A stretch of 64,000 nt of DNA from Nitratireductor aquimarinus. Lineage in GTDB: Bacteria; Pseudomonadota; Alphaproteobacteria; Rhizobiales; Rhizobiaceae. The position numbers and the translations under genes are program-made. The notes under the pieces were generated by a model. The model did no database searches and was not told the DNA's origin. It saw only the letters and a program-made list of their open reading frames with translations. The DNA lies in NCBI RefSeq assembly GCF_046773475.1, contig NZ_CP177239.1, positions 3,224,001-3,288,000 of the forward strand. The letters run 5' to 3'. Each line of letters begins with the position of its first letter. The first letter of the stretch is position 1. This document shows positions 52,865 to 61,419 of this stretch, piece by piece.

Positions 52865-53887
52865 TCATGTTTCGCTTTTGAGCGGGCGTGAAAGCAGGGC
52901 TTCCATGGCGGCCTGCACGGTCAGCCTGCCTTTGAGAAGCTCTGTCACGCTTTCGATAATGGGTGCCTCGAGGCCGCGTTCGCGCACGATGCGCGCGGCA
53001 ATCCCCGCCGTATGCGCGCCTTCCGCCAGCGGTCGGCCCTCAAGGCTTTCCCCGCGTCCGAGCGCTGCCCCAAAGGCAAAATTGCGCGATTGTTCCGAGC
53101 CGCAGGTCAGGATCAGGTCGCCGAGGCCCGAAAGCCCCATCAGCGTGTCGGGCCGCGCCCCAAAAGCCTCGCCGATCCGCCGCAGCTCCACGAATCCACG
53201 AGTGATCAGCGCCGCCGATGCGCTCGCGCCAAGGCCAGCGCCATGGGTCGCGCCGGCGGCGATGGCCAGAACGTTCTTCAACGCGCCGCCAATCTCCACG
53301 CCGGTCAGGTCGTCGGTCGAATAGCAGCGAAGGCGCGGCGCGGAGAGCCGTTCGGCGAGCGTCACCGCCAGATCGGCATTCTGCGCCGCAACTGTCACGG
53401 CGGTCGGCAGGCCGCTTGCCAGATCGCTGGCAAAGCTTGGGCCGGAGAGGGCGGCCACCGGGTTCTCCGGCAGCGCCTCGGCGGCGATTTCGGACATCAG
53501 CCTGCCCGTCTCGCGCTCAATGCCCTTGGCGCAAAGCACGATCGGGACACCCTTTGCCACATGCGGGGCGGCGTCGGCGAGAACCGTGCGCAGCGTCTGC
53601 GCCGGCGTCACCGCCAGCACGCAGTCAGCGCCCTCAAGCGCGCTCTGCATTTCGCTTGTCGCCTTAAGCCGGGCATCGAGCGTGATCCCCGGCAGATACC
53701 TTCTGTTGACGTGATCGTCATTGATCGAGCGCGCCAGCGCTTCGTCACGGGCCCAGAGCCGCGTTTGGTGACCGCTGGTCAGCATGGTCGCGCCGAGTGC
53801 CGTGCCCCATGCGCCTGCGCCCAGAACGGCGATGGTCCATTTCTGGGCCGATGACTTGGATGACGTCTGGGACGATGTCTCGCTCAT
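52865..53887 (-). CDS. gpsA: NAD(P)-dependent glycerol-3-phosphate dehydrogenase
   Basis: A 340-residue enzyme that reduces dihydroxyacetone phosphate to sn-glycerol-3-phosphate for phospholipid synthesis. NAD motif VLGAGAWGTALGAT near residue 20, KGIERETG, LSGPSFASDL, the catalytic Lys in GGALKNVLAIAAG and GLGDLILTC. The start at 53887 overlaps the tsaD stop by four bases (ATGA). Before the NAD motif there is a Ser/Thr/Gln-rich stretch of about 15 residues that most homologues lack. Confidence 0.95.
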   Translation of the reverse strand: MSETSSQTSSKSSAQKWTIAVLGAGAWGTALGATMLTSGHQTRLWARDEALARSINDDHVNRRYLPGITLDARLKATSEMQSALEGADCVLAVTPAQTLRTVLADAAPHVAKGVPIVLCAKGIERETGRLMSEIAAEALPENPVAALSGPSFASDLASGLPTAVTVAAQNADLAVTLAERLSAPRLRCYSTDDLTGVEIGGALKNVLAIAAGATHGAGLGASASAALITRGFVELRRIGEAFGARPDTLMGLSGLGDLILTCGSEQSRNFAFGAALGRGESLEGRPLAEGAHTAGIAARIVRERGLEAPIIESVTELLKGRLTVQAAMEALLSRPLKSET

Positions 53888-54969
53888 GCCTTGGCTCCTC
53901 GTTTTCCGGTGCCGAAAAGTGGTGTCGCTGCCTGATCCAGCGGCCAGCGCGGGCGTGGCGCGAAGCCGAGCGCATCGTCCTCGCCAAGCTCTGCTTTGAG
54001 CCGCTCCAGACCCGCCCAGGCGATCATCGCCGCATTGTCGCCGCACAGCCGGATCGGCGGTGCGATGAGGCGGAAACCGGTTTTGTCACACAGCGTGTCA
54101 AGCGCGGTGCGGATTGCCTGATTGGCAGCCACGCCGCCCGCCACCACAAGCGCCGGCGTTTCGATGTCGGGATGGGTTTCACGGAAGCGTTCCAGACTTC
54201 GCTTCACCCGGTCGCTCAGCGTTTCCGTCACCGCCTGCTGGAAGGAAGCGCAGATATCGGCAATGTCGTCCTCGCCGAGCGGGGCCAGCGCAGAGGCCTC
54301 GCGCCGCACGGCCGTCTTGAGACCGGAGAACGAAAAGTCGGGCCGCGCTTCGCCCTTGAGCGGACGCGGAAAGGCAAAGCGCTTCGGGTTGCCACCTTCT
54401 GCCGCCTTTTCCACGCTGGGGCCGCCGGGATAGGGCAGGCCAAGCAGTTTCGCCGTCTTGTCGAACGCCTCGCCCAGCGCATCGTCGATGGTGGATGCCC
54501 AGCGCTGATAGCGCCCCACGCCCTCCACATGAACGATCTGCGTGTGCCCGCCTGAAACGAGCAGAAGCAGATAGGGAAATTCGATCCCGTCCGTCAGCCG
54601 CGCCGTCAGCGCATGGCCTTCCAGGTGATTGACGGGAACAAGGCGCTTGCCGCTTGCCGCCGCAATCGCCTTGGCGGTGGTCAGGCCCACGATCAGCCCG
54701 CCGATCAGGCCCGGCCCCGCCGTTGCCGCGATGGCGTCGATCTCGGTGAGCGACACGCCTGCTTCATCAAGCGCCGCCTTGATCACCCCGTCCAGCGCTT
54801 CCACATGGGCGCGCGCGGCGATCTCCGGCACCACGCCGCCAAAGGCTGCATGGTCGGCAATCTGGCTAAAAACCACATTGGAAAGTATCTCGGTCTTGCC
54901 GCCACGATCATCGATCACGGCGGCTGCCGTCTCGTCGCAACTCGTCTCGATGCCAAGGATGCGCGTCAT
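53884..54969 (-). CDS. tsaD: tRNA N6-adenosine threonylcarbamoyltransferase TsaD
   Basis: A 361-residue ASKHA-fold protein that transfers the threonylcarbamoyl group to A37 of tRNA with TsaB and TsaE. Motifs: ILGIETSCDETAAA at the N-terminus, metal-binding HLEGHALT, LLVSGGHTQ and GGVAANQAIR. It is the first gene of tsaD-gpsA-yciI-EVE-methyltransferase and is divergent from hemC across 93 bp. MtaB, which modifies the product further, is encoded 8 kb away. Confidence 0.96.
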   Translation of the reverse strand: MTRILGIETSCDETAAAVIDDRGGKTEILSNVVFSQIADHAAFGGVVPEIAARAHVEALDGVIKAALDEAGVSLTEIDAIAATAGPGLIGGLIVGLTTAKAIAAASGKRLVPVNHLEGHALTARLTDGIEFPYLLLLVSGGHTQIVHVEGVGRYQRWASTIDDALGEAFDKTAKLLGLPYPGGPSVEKAAEGGNPKRFAFPRPLKGEARPDFSFSGLKTAVRREASALAPLGEDDIADICASFQQAVTETLSDRVKRSLERFRETHPDIETPALVVAGGVAANQAIRTALDTLCDKTGFRLIAPPIRLCGDNAAMIAWAGLERLKAELGEDDALGFAPRPRWPLDQAATPLFGTGKRGAKA

Positions 54970-55023
54970 TCAGCCTTACCTGCTCATGTTGCCGTCGCCG
55001 CCAATCCCCGTTAGGGGTGTGGT

Positions 55024-55040
55024 GCATCCGGTTCGGATGC
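55024..55040. promoter_or_regulatory. 17-bp perfect inverted repeat between tsaD and hemC
   Basis: GCATCCG-GTT-CGGATGC lies 23 bases before hemC and 55 bases before tsaD. A second small inverted repeat (CCCC and GGGG) lies about 12 bases away. It is a candidate operator for hemC, for tsaD or for both; no regulator is known. Confidence 0.45.
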
Positions 55041-55062
55041 GGGTTAGCACGGACATGACGGC

Positions 55063-55992
55063 ATGCAAACTGATGTGGTGAAGATCGGCACGCGCGGAAG
55101 CGCTCTGGCAGTGGCTCAGGCGGCAGAGGTGCGCGCGCGCCTCATGGCGGCGCATGGCCTGCCCGAAGATGCGTTTGAGATCGTCGTCATTTCCACTTCG
55201 GGCGACCAGATTCAGGACCGCCCGCTCTCGCAGGCCGGCGGCAAGGGGCTTTTCACCAAGGAGATCGAGGAAGCCATGCTCGATGGCCGGATCGACCTTG
55301 CCGTGCATTCCTCCAAGGACATGCCCACCGTTCTGCCCGACGGGCTCGAAATTTCCGCCTTTCTCGAACGCGAAGATGTGCGCGATGTTTTCATCGGCCG
55401 CTCCATCGCCAGGCTTGAGGATCTGCCGCAGGGCGCGAAGCTTGGCACCTCCTCGCTGCGCCGTCAGGCGCTGGTCCTGCGGCTGCGCCCCGATCTCGAA
55501 GTCGGCATGTTCCGCGGCAATGTGCAGACGCGCCTGCGCAAGCTGGATGAAGGCGTTGCCGAGGGCACGCTTCTCGCACTTGCCGGGCTCAACCGGCTGG
55601 GCGTGCCGCACATCGCCACCGAAATCATGGACCCCGAACGTTTCCCGCCCGCACTCGGGCAGGGTGCAATCTGCATTGAAAGCCGCATCGGCGATGCGCG
55701 CATCGGGCCGATGATCGCCGCGATCCATCATCCCCAAACGGGCGATGCGCTTCTTTGCGAACGCGCTTTTCTCGGCGCGCTGGACGGTTCCTGCCGCACC
55801 CCCATTGCCGGCCTTGCCCGCATCGAGGGTGACATGCTGCGCTTTTCCGGTCTGGTGCTGACGCCCGACGGGCGCGAGGTGCATGACATCGAGACCGAAG
55901 GCCGGGCAGCGGATGCCGTTCGTCTCGGCGCGGAAGCCGGCGCCGCCGTGCGCGAAAAGGCGGGCACGCGGTTCTTCGACAGCTGGCTCTAG
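55063..55992 (+). CDS. hemC: Hydroxymethylbilane synthase (porphobilinogen deaminase)
   Basis: A 309-residue enzyme that joins four porphobilinogen units. N-terminal KIGTRGSALAVAQA, catalytic Asp in AVHSSKDMPT, LGTSSLRRQA and the dipyrromethane-cofactor Cys in LDGSCRTPIAG. It is the first gene of hemC-hemD-mitofilin-like-hemY; hemD starts one base behind its stop. Confidence 0.97.
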   Translation: MQTDVVKIGTRGSALAVAQAAEVRARLMAAHGLPEDAFEIVVISTSGDQIQDRPLSQAGGKGLFTKEIEEAMLDGRIDLAVHSSKDMPTVLPDGLEISAFLEREDVRDVFIGRSIARLEDLPQGAKLGTSSLRRQALVLRLRPDLEVGMFRGNVQTRLRKLDEGVAEGTLLALAGLNRLGVPHIATEIMDPERFPPALGQGAICIESRIGDARIGPMIAAIHHPQTGDALLCERAFLGALDGSCRTPIAGLARIEGDMLRFSGLVLTPDGREVHDIETEGRAADAVRLGAEAGAAVREKAGTRFFDSWL

Positions 55993-55993
55993 C

Positions 55994-56701
55994 ATGCGGC
56001 GGGTGCTGGTCACGCGCCCTGAACCGGGCGCATCGGAAACAGCCAGACGGCTTGCCGAAATGGGGTTCGAGCCGCTCGTCCTGCCGCTCACCGAAACCGT
56101 GCCGCTTCCTGCCGCCATACACGCCGAGGCGGTGGATGTGGTGGCCGTCACCAGCCCCAATGCCATCCGCCATGCGCCGCAATCCGTTTTCGACGCGCTG
56201 AAGGGCAAGCCCGTCTACGCCGTTGGCCGCCGCACGGGCGATGCCGCACGTGCTGCCGGGCTCCATGTGGTGGATGACGAGGCGGGTGACGCCGAACGGC
56301 TTTCCCGACGCATCGACGCCGCCTTTGCCGCCCCCTGTCATGTGACGGTGCTTTGCGGCCGAGTGCGCCGTGACGTACTCGAAACGCGGCTGATGGAAGC
56401 CGGCCACAGGCCGCGCCTGATCGAGATCTACGACACGCTGCCGCTTGAGCCTTCCGACGCCGCCGTCCAGTCGCTCATCGGCGACCGTCCGGTCGATGAT
56501 GTGCTGCTTTATTCGGCCAATGGGGCCGTCCAGCTTGCGCGTCTCATGGTGCGGTCGGGCGTTGGGAAAAAATTAGCGGCTGCGACATATTATTGCCTCT
56601 CCGAGCGCATTGCCGAAGCTTTGGGGCCTGATGTCGCAAAAACCGCCCGAATTGCGGATTTTCCGGCGGAAGACCGTTTGCTGCTTCTGCTAAAGACGTA
56701 A
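55994..56701 (+). CDS. hemD: Uroporphyrinogen-III synthase
   Basis: A 235-residue enzyme that closes and inverts ring D of the tetrapyrrole. HemD is poorly conserved; the visible features are VLVTRPEPGASETARRL at the N-terminus, AVTSPNAIRHA, PVYAVGRRTGDAAR and LYSANGAVQLA. The start at 55994 lies one base behind hemC. The position directly after hemC makes the assignment safe. Confidence 0.93.
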   Translation: MRRVLVTRPEPGASETARRLAEMGFEPLVLPLTETVPLPAAIHAEAVDVVAVTSPNAIRHAPQSVFDALKGKPVYAVGRRTGDAARAAGLHVVDDEAGDAERLSRRIDAAFAAPCHVTVLCGRVRRDVLETRLMEAGHRPRLIEIYDTLPLEPSDAAVQSLIGDRPVDDVLLYSANGAVQLARLMVRSGVGKKLAAATYYCLSERIAEALGPDVAKTARIADFPAEDRLLLLLKT

Positions 56702-56760
56702 CGTCAATTGCGCTCGCCCCTGTTTTCACCACATGCGGGTGTGATAGGAACTTATATGCA

Positions 56761-56775
56761 CTGCACATAGTGCAG
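56761..56775. promoter_or_regulatory. Palindrome CTGCAC-ATA-GTGCAG upstream of the mitofilin-like gene
   Basis: Six-base arms around ATA, 29 bases before the start at 56804, within the 102-bp gap behind hemD. AT-rich sequence before it (TGATAGGAACTTATAT) could be a promoter, so this part of the operon may have its own control. Confidence 0.4.
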
Positions 56776-56803
56776 GAACAGCCTTTTGCAGCGGAGTTGC
56801 CTG

Positions 56804-58315
56804 ATGGTCAAAACGCCGAGAACGCGTCATTCCAAAACCCAGAAGGAGCCGGTGACCATCGATCTGGATCCCGATCAGGTAAAGCGGGAGAAGGTGGAAA
56901 CGCCCGACGCGCCCGGCGATACCAGCAAGCAGGAAGCCAAGCCGGAAGCGCAGAAGCCTTCTGACGCCGCCAGGGACAGCGCAAAGCCTGAGGCCGCGAA
57001 GGCCGAAGCTGCCGCAAAGCCGGCTTCTTCTGCTGCTGCGAAGGACGACAAGGCCTCCACTTCGCCCAAAGACAAGCCCGCGTCGAAGGATGCCGGTTTC
57101 GGTCGAGACGCGAAAACCGGCAATGCCGGTGCACGGCAAGACGATCAGGCAGCGAAGTCCGCAAAGCCTGAAGCCTCCACCCCCGCCACTCCCGCCCCGG
57201 CCAAGAGCGGCGGCGGCGCGGGTCGCGCCCTTGCCGGCGGCGTTGTCGGTGGCGTCGTTGCGCTCGCCATTGCCGGTGGCCTTCAATGGGCTGGCGTTCT
57301 GCCCGCGCTGGACACGAAGAGCAATGCGCCCGACCCGGCGGTCGAGGTGCTGCGCCAGCAGGTTGCAGCACTTGAGAGCAAGCTGAACGAACAGCCCGCC
57401 GCCGGAGGCGAAAGCGAAGCCGTCACTGCCGCTTTGAGCGAGGCCAGTGCGCGCGCCGGTGCGACCGAGCAGCGCCTTGCCGAGCTGGGCGATGAGATCA
57501 CCACCCTGCGCGAATCGATGTCGTCCGGTGCGGCAGGCGAGGGGCCGGGGCTCGAAGCGCTTTCGCAGCGCCTTGCAGCGCTTGAAGAGCAGACGGCCAG
57601 CCTGTCGGCGTCCGGCGATGCCGGTGCGGCGCTGGAGGGCGTGACCGCGCAGCTTTCCACCATGGAAACCGCCGTTCAGGGCGCGACCGAGGCGGCGCGC
57701 GCCGCAAACCAGTCGGCGTCCGGCAATGCGACGACCCTATCCACGCTCAAGAGCGAGCTTGATGCGCTGAAGGCGCAGGTTCAGGAGGCGGACGCTGCGC
57801 CACGCATGGCGCTCGTCATCGCTGCGACCACGCTCAAATCGGCGGTCGAGCGCGGCACGCCCTATGCCAGCGAGCTTGAAACCTACACCGCCATTGCGCC
57901 GGCGGGCGAGGCCGAGGCGCTTGCGCCGCTTGAGGCGAACGCCGCATCCGGCGTGCCGAGCCGCGCCACGCTTGCCGCAGAAGCGCCTGCGGTGGCGAGC
58001 AGCATCGTCGCCGCCGTCACCCGCGAGGCCGGAGATGGCGGAGGCGGCATCATCGACAATCTGATGGCCAGCGCCCGCTCGCTCGTAGTGGTGCGCCCGG
58101 TGGGCAGCGTTGAAGGCGAAGGCCCGGACGCCATCGCCGCACGCATGGAGGCGGCGGTCGTCGCCAATGATTATGCGAAGGCGCTCGCCGAATACGAGAC
58201 GCTGCCGGAGGCCGGCAAGCAGGCTGCGGCGGATTTCGCCAACAAGCTTCAGGCGCGTCAGGCCGCCGACCAGATCTTGAACAAGGCGCTCGCCGATGCG
58301 CTGAAGGGAGCATAA
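56804..58315 (+). CDS. Mitofilin/Mic60-like inner membrane protein (COG4223)
   Basis: A 503-residue protein: Lys/Ala/Glu/Pro-rich cytoplasmic N-terminus (about 1-130), one membrane helix (GRALAGGVVGGVVALAIAGGL, about 139-160), a long coiled coil (about 180-340, many Ala, Glu, Leu and Gln) and a C-terminal mitofilin-signature domain (about 350-503, with AAVVANDYAKALAEYETLPEAGKQAA). Alphaproteobacterial Mic60 homologues have this order and the same site between hemD and hemY; they shape inner-membrane folds. The start at 56804 follows GCGGAG. Confidence 0.85.
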   Translation: MVKTPRTRHSKTQKEPVTIDLDPDQVKREKVETPDAPGDTSKQEAKPEAQKPSDAARDSAKPEAAKAEAAAKPASSAAAKDDKASTSPKDKPASKDAGFGRDAKTGNAGARQDDQAAKSAKPEASTPATPAPAKSGGGAGRALAGGVVGGVVALAIAGGLQWAGVLPALDTKSNAPDPAVEVLRQQVAALESKLNEQPAAGGESEAVTAALSEASARAGATEQRLAELGDEITTLRESMSSGAAGEGPGLEALSQRLAALEEQTASLSASGDAGAALEGVTAQLSTMETAVQGATEAARAANQSASGNATTLSTLKSELDALKAQVQEADAAPRMALVIAATTLKSAVERGTPYASELETYTAIAPAGEAEALAPLEANAASGVPSRATLAAEAPAVASSIVAAVTREAGDGGGGIIDNLMASARSLVVVRPVGSVEGEGPDAIAARMEAAVVANDYAKALAEYETLPEAGKQAAADFANKLQARQAADQILNKALADALKGA

Positions 58316-58321
58316 GCGCAG

Positions 58322-59962
58322 ATGTTCCGTATTCTCTTCTACCTCGTCGTTGTCTTCGTTCTGGGGCTGGGTTTTGCCTGGCTGGCCGAGCGTCCGGGCG
58401 ACCTGGCAATCACCTTCTCCGGCTACCGCTATGAGGTTTCGCTCATGGTGGCGGCGGTCGGCATCGTGGCCATCGTCGCTGCGGTGATGATCCTGTGGTG
58501 GCTGATCCGCAGCATCTGGACGAGCCCTTACACCGTCGCCCGTTATTTCCGGGTGCGCCGTCGCGACCGCGGCTATCAGGCGCTTTCCACCGGCATGATC
58601 GCCGCAGGCGCCGGCGATGGCGGTCTGGCCCGTCGCATGAGCCAGCAGGCCGCCAAGCTCATTTCCGCCGATCAGGAACCGCTCATCCACCTGCTCGATG
58701 CGCAGGCAGCCCTCCTTGATGGCGACCGTCAGGCGGCGCGCGACAAGTTCACCGCAATGCTGGACGATCCCGAAATGCGCCTTCTGGGCCTGCGCGGGCT
58801 TTATCTTGAGGCCGAGCGGCTGGGCGAGCGCGATGCCGCGCGCCACTATGCCGAGCGCGCCGTCGAGGCCGCGCCGCAGCTCGAATGGGCCGTCAATGCT
58901 GCGCTTGAGGGCAAGACCGGCGAGGGCGAATGGGATGGCGCGCTGAAGCTGCTCGACAGCCGCAAGGCGACCGGCAAGGACGAGCGCGAGAGCGTCGCCA
59001 GCCGCCGCGCCGTACTCCTCACCGCCAAGGCGATGGACGTGCTTGACGCCGATCCGCAGACCGCCCGCACCGCCGCTCTCGAAGCGCACAAGCTTCGGCC
59101 CGATTTCGTGCCGGCGGCTGTCACTGCGGCAAGGGCCCTGTTCCGCCAGAACGAGCTGCGCAAGGGCTCCAAGGTTCTGGAGACCGTCTGGAAGAAGGAG
59201 GCGCATCCCGAAATCGCGGATGTCTATATCCATGCGCGCCCCGGCGATTCCACGCATGACCGTCTTGCCCGCGCCAAAAAACTCCAGTCGCTGAAGCGCA
59301 ACAATGTCGAATCGGCGCTGATCGTTGGCCGCGCTGCGCTTGATGCCGGTGAGTTCCAGCTTGCGCGCGAATCCTGCGAGGCCGCAGCCCGTCTCGGCCC
59401 GCGCGAGAGCGTCTATCTGCTGATGGCCGACATCGAAGAGGCCGAGACCGGCGATCAGGGGCGTGTGCGCCAGTGGCTCGCCAAGGCCCTGCGCGCGCCG
59501 CGCGATCCCGCCTGGGTGGCCGATGGCTATGTGGCCGAACGCTGGGCGCCCATCTCGCCCGTCACCGGCAAGCTCGACGCGTTCGAATGGCGCATGCCGA
59601 TGGAGCGGCTGGCGCAGGTCGTGGAGAGCGAGGAGGATTTCTCGCCCGCTCCCTCCATTCCCGCGCCGAAGGAAGAGCCTGAAACGGCAGAAGCCGAAAC
59701 CGTGGTGATCGAGGCCGAAACGGTAAAGCCGGAACCCGCCGCAAAGCCTCAGGAACCGGAAAAGCCCTCGGAACCTTCCCCGGAAACGGCAAAAACCCCG
59801 CCGCAGCCCCCCGAACCGCCTGCAAATCCAGCGCCGGTCAACGGGCAGAAAGCTGCGCCGGAGGAGGCCGAAGAGCCCGTCAAACCGCCCATCCCGGATG
59901 ACCCCGGTGTGGAGCCGGATGACAAGGACGCCTCGACGTCGGGCCGCTTCCGCCTATTCTAA
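58322..59962 (+). CDS. hemY: Heme biosynthesis protein HemY (TPR protein)
   Basis: A 546-residue membrane protein with two N-terminal helices (ILFYLVVVFVLGLGFAWLA and LMVAAVGIVAIVAAVMILWWLI), the HemY_N domain with VARYFRVRRRDRGYQALSTGMIAAGAGD, then TPR-like helical repeats (about 110-430) and a Pro/Glu-rich C-terminal tail (about 445-546). It is not the protoporphyrinogen oxidase of Bacillus. It sits 6 bp behind the mitofilin-like gene; the role in tetrapyrrole synthesis is not established, and a scaffold function is likely. Confidence 0.93.
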   Translation: MFRILFYLVVVFVLGLGFAWLAERPGDLAITFSGYRYEVSLMVAAVGIVAIVAAVMILWWLIRSIWTSPYTVARYFRVRRRDRGYQALSTGMIAAGAGDGGLARRMSQQAAKLISADQEPLIHLLDAQAALLDGDRQAARDKFTAMLDDPEMRLLGLRGLYLEAERLGERDAARHYAERAVEAAPQLEWAVNAALEGKTGEGEWDGALKLLDSRKATGKDERESVASRRAVLLTAKAMDVLDADPQTARTAALEAHKLRPDFVPAAVTAARALFRQNELRKGSKVLETVWKKEAHPEIADVYIHARPGDSTHDRLARAKKLQSLKRNNVESALIVGRAALDAGEFQLARESCEAAARLGPRESVYLLMADIEEAETGDQGRVRQWLAKALRAPRDPAWVADGYVAERWAPISPVTGKLDAFEWRMPMERLAQVVESEEDFSPAPSIPAPKEEPETAEAETVVIEAETVKPEPAAKPQEPEKPSEPSPETAKTPPQPPEPPANPAPVNGQKAAPEEAEEPVKPPIPDDPGVEPDDKDASTSGRFRLF

Positions 59963-59974
59963 TGATCATGCACT

Positions 59975-60001
59975 GCGATTCGCCCTTGCGGGGCGGATCG
60001 C
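59975..60001 (+). other. Strong hairpin between hemY and the TerB gene
   Basis: GCGATTCGCCC and GGGCGGATCGC pair over 11 bases (one G-U in RNA) around a five-base loop. No T run follows, so it is not an intrinsic terminator; it may stabilise or process the transcript. Confidence 0.45.
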
Positions 60002-60034
60002 GCTTCTCCCAGGCACCGGATCGCAATCACGCTC

Positions 60035-60499
60035 ATGTTCGACAGCATTCTGTCCTTTCTCAAAGACCTTCCCGGCGGTAGCCGGCAGACCACCCTCAGG
60101 CCCGAGGACGACCCGCGCGTCGCCGCTGCCGCGCTGCTCTTCCACGTGCTCGATGCCGACGGCATCCGCGAGGCTTCCGAAGTCGAGAAGCTCAAGGAGA
60201 CCCTCTCCCAGACCTACAATGTCACGGGCGCGGAGCTGGAAAACCTCCTTGAAGCCGGTGAAAAGGCCGAGCAGGAGGCCATCGACCTCTACGCCTTCAC
60301 CAGCGTTTTGAAGCGGCATCTCGATGCCGATGCGCGCAAGTCCTTCATCGGTCTCATGTGGGGCATCGTCTTCGCCGATGGCGAGATGCACGAGCTGGAA
60401 GACAATCTCGTCTGGCGCGTTGCGGAGCTGATCGGCGTCGACAATCGCGACCGGGTGGTTCTGCGCCAGGAAATGCAAGAGAAGTACAGCAAGTCCTAG
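60035..60499 (+). CDS. TerB family protein
   Basis: A 154-residue cytoplasmic protein with a TerB-type helical domain: DDPRVAAAALLFHVLDADG (about 25-43) and GLMWGIVFADGEMHELEDNLVWRVAELIGV (about 107-136), in which the Asp-x-Glu pattern binds metal. The other tellurite-resistance (ter) genes are absent, so a role in resistance is not supported; isolated TerB proteins are common in Hyphomicrobiales. It follows hemY and precedes the amidotransferase gene by 4 bp. Confidence 0.87.
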   Translation: MFDSILSFLKDLPGGSRQTTLRPEDDPRVAAAALLFHVLDADGIREASEVEKLKETLSQTYNVTGAELENLLEAGEKAEQEAIDLYAFTSVLKRHLDADARKSFIGLMWGIVFADGEMHELEDNLVWRVAELIGVDNRDRVVLRQEMQEKYSKS

Positions 60500-60503
60500 C
60501 CCC

Positions 60504-61289
60504 ATGGAGACAGACCCGAGCCGCAAGATCCTCATTGTCCTGCATCAGGAAACGTCCAGCGCCGGGCGTGTTGGTCAGGTTTTGCAGGCGAGCGGCTTTT
60601 CGCTCGACATTCGCCGCCCGCCGCTCGGTCATCCCTTACCGGAAACGCTGGAAAATCACGCCGGCGTCGTCATGTTCGGCGGCCCGATGAGCGCCAACGA
60701 CCATGATGAGTTCGTGCGGCGCGAGACGGACTGGCTGTCCGTTCCCCTGCGGGAGAACAAGCCCTTTCTCGGCATCTGCCTCGGCGCGCAATTGCTTGTC
60801 AGGCATCTGGGCGGGCAGGTGAGAAGCCATGATGACGGGCTGGTCGAGATCGGCTGGTATCCGCTGCGCGCCACCGAGGCCGGGCGCAAGCTCCTGCACT
60901 GGCCCGAGATGGTCTACCAGTTTCACCGCGAAGGTTTTTCGCTGCCGAAGGACGCAACCCTTCTGGCCACTGCCGAACACTATCCCAATCAGGCCTTCCG
61001 CTATGGCGAAAACGCCTGGGGCGTGCAGTTCCACGCCGAGCTGACCCGCGCCATGATGCAGCGCTGGGTGGTGCGCGGCGCGCAGCGTTTCGTCATGCCC
61101 GGCGCACAGCAGGGCCGCGATCATCTGGGTGGCCGTCTCATCTGGGACCGGCACCTGAAAGCCTGGCTGGTCGATTTTCTGGAACTGATCTTCGATTGCG
61201 AATGCAAAGGCGCTCTGCACAGCGGCGACGAGGCCACGGGCCAGCACCCCGCCGGCCGCCGCATGGTGGGGCGTCGTGGCTTGGCTTAG
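60504..61289 (+). CDS. Class I glutamine amidotransferase-like protein
   Basis: A 261-residue protein with the GATase1 triad: Cys92 in FLGICLGAQLL, His177 and Glu179 in GVQFHAEL. It resembles the GuaA-type amidotransferase domains that stand alone; the acceptor is unknown. N-terminal KILIVLHQETSSAGRVGQVL and GGPMSAND are typical of the alphaproteobacterial family. The C-terminal 15-20 residues are very basic, and the stop codon TAG (61287-61289) is the first part of a repeat module. Confidence 0.85.
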   Translation: METDPSRKILIVLHQETSSAGRVGQVLQASGFSLDIRRPPLGHPLPETLENHAGVVMFGGPMSANDHDEFVRRETDWLSVPLRENKPFLGICLGAQLLVRHLGGQVRSHDDGLVEIGWYPLRATEAGRKLLHWPEMVYQFHREGFSLPKDATLLATAEHYPNQAFRYGENAWGVQFHAELTRAMMQRWVVRGAQRFVMPGAQQGRDHLGGRLIWDRHLKAWLVDFLELIFDCECKGALHSGDEATGQHPAGRRMVGRRGLA

Positions 61290-61389
61290 AACGCCGTGCG
61301 TCCATTCGGACGCACAAAGGACGCTCTAACCTATTGAATCTACGCATCGTGCTTTCCGAAAATCGATTCCGATTTTCGGGCCGATGCGC
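61287..61389. repeat. Mosaic palindromic repeat, order B-A
   Basis: Module B (61287-61330): TTAGAACG and CGCTCTAA around GTGCGTCC-ATTC-GGACGCAC. Module A (61344-61389): GCATCG and CGATGC around CCGAAAATCG and CGATTTTCGG. The amidotransferase stop codon lies in the first bases of module B. The element ends 31 bases before the convergent VWA gene. Confidence 0.92.
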
Positions 61390-61419
61390 TGGGCCTCGCC
61401 TAACCGACGCCGCGCCACC

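Noticed and set aside
60035..60499. Tellurite-resistance operon
   Set aside because: Only an isolated TerB-domain protein; terA, terC, terD and terE are missing.
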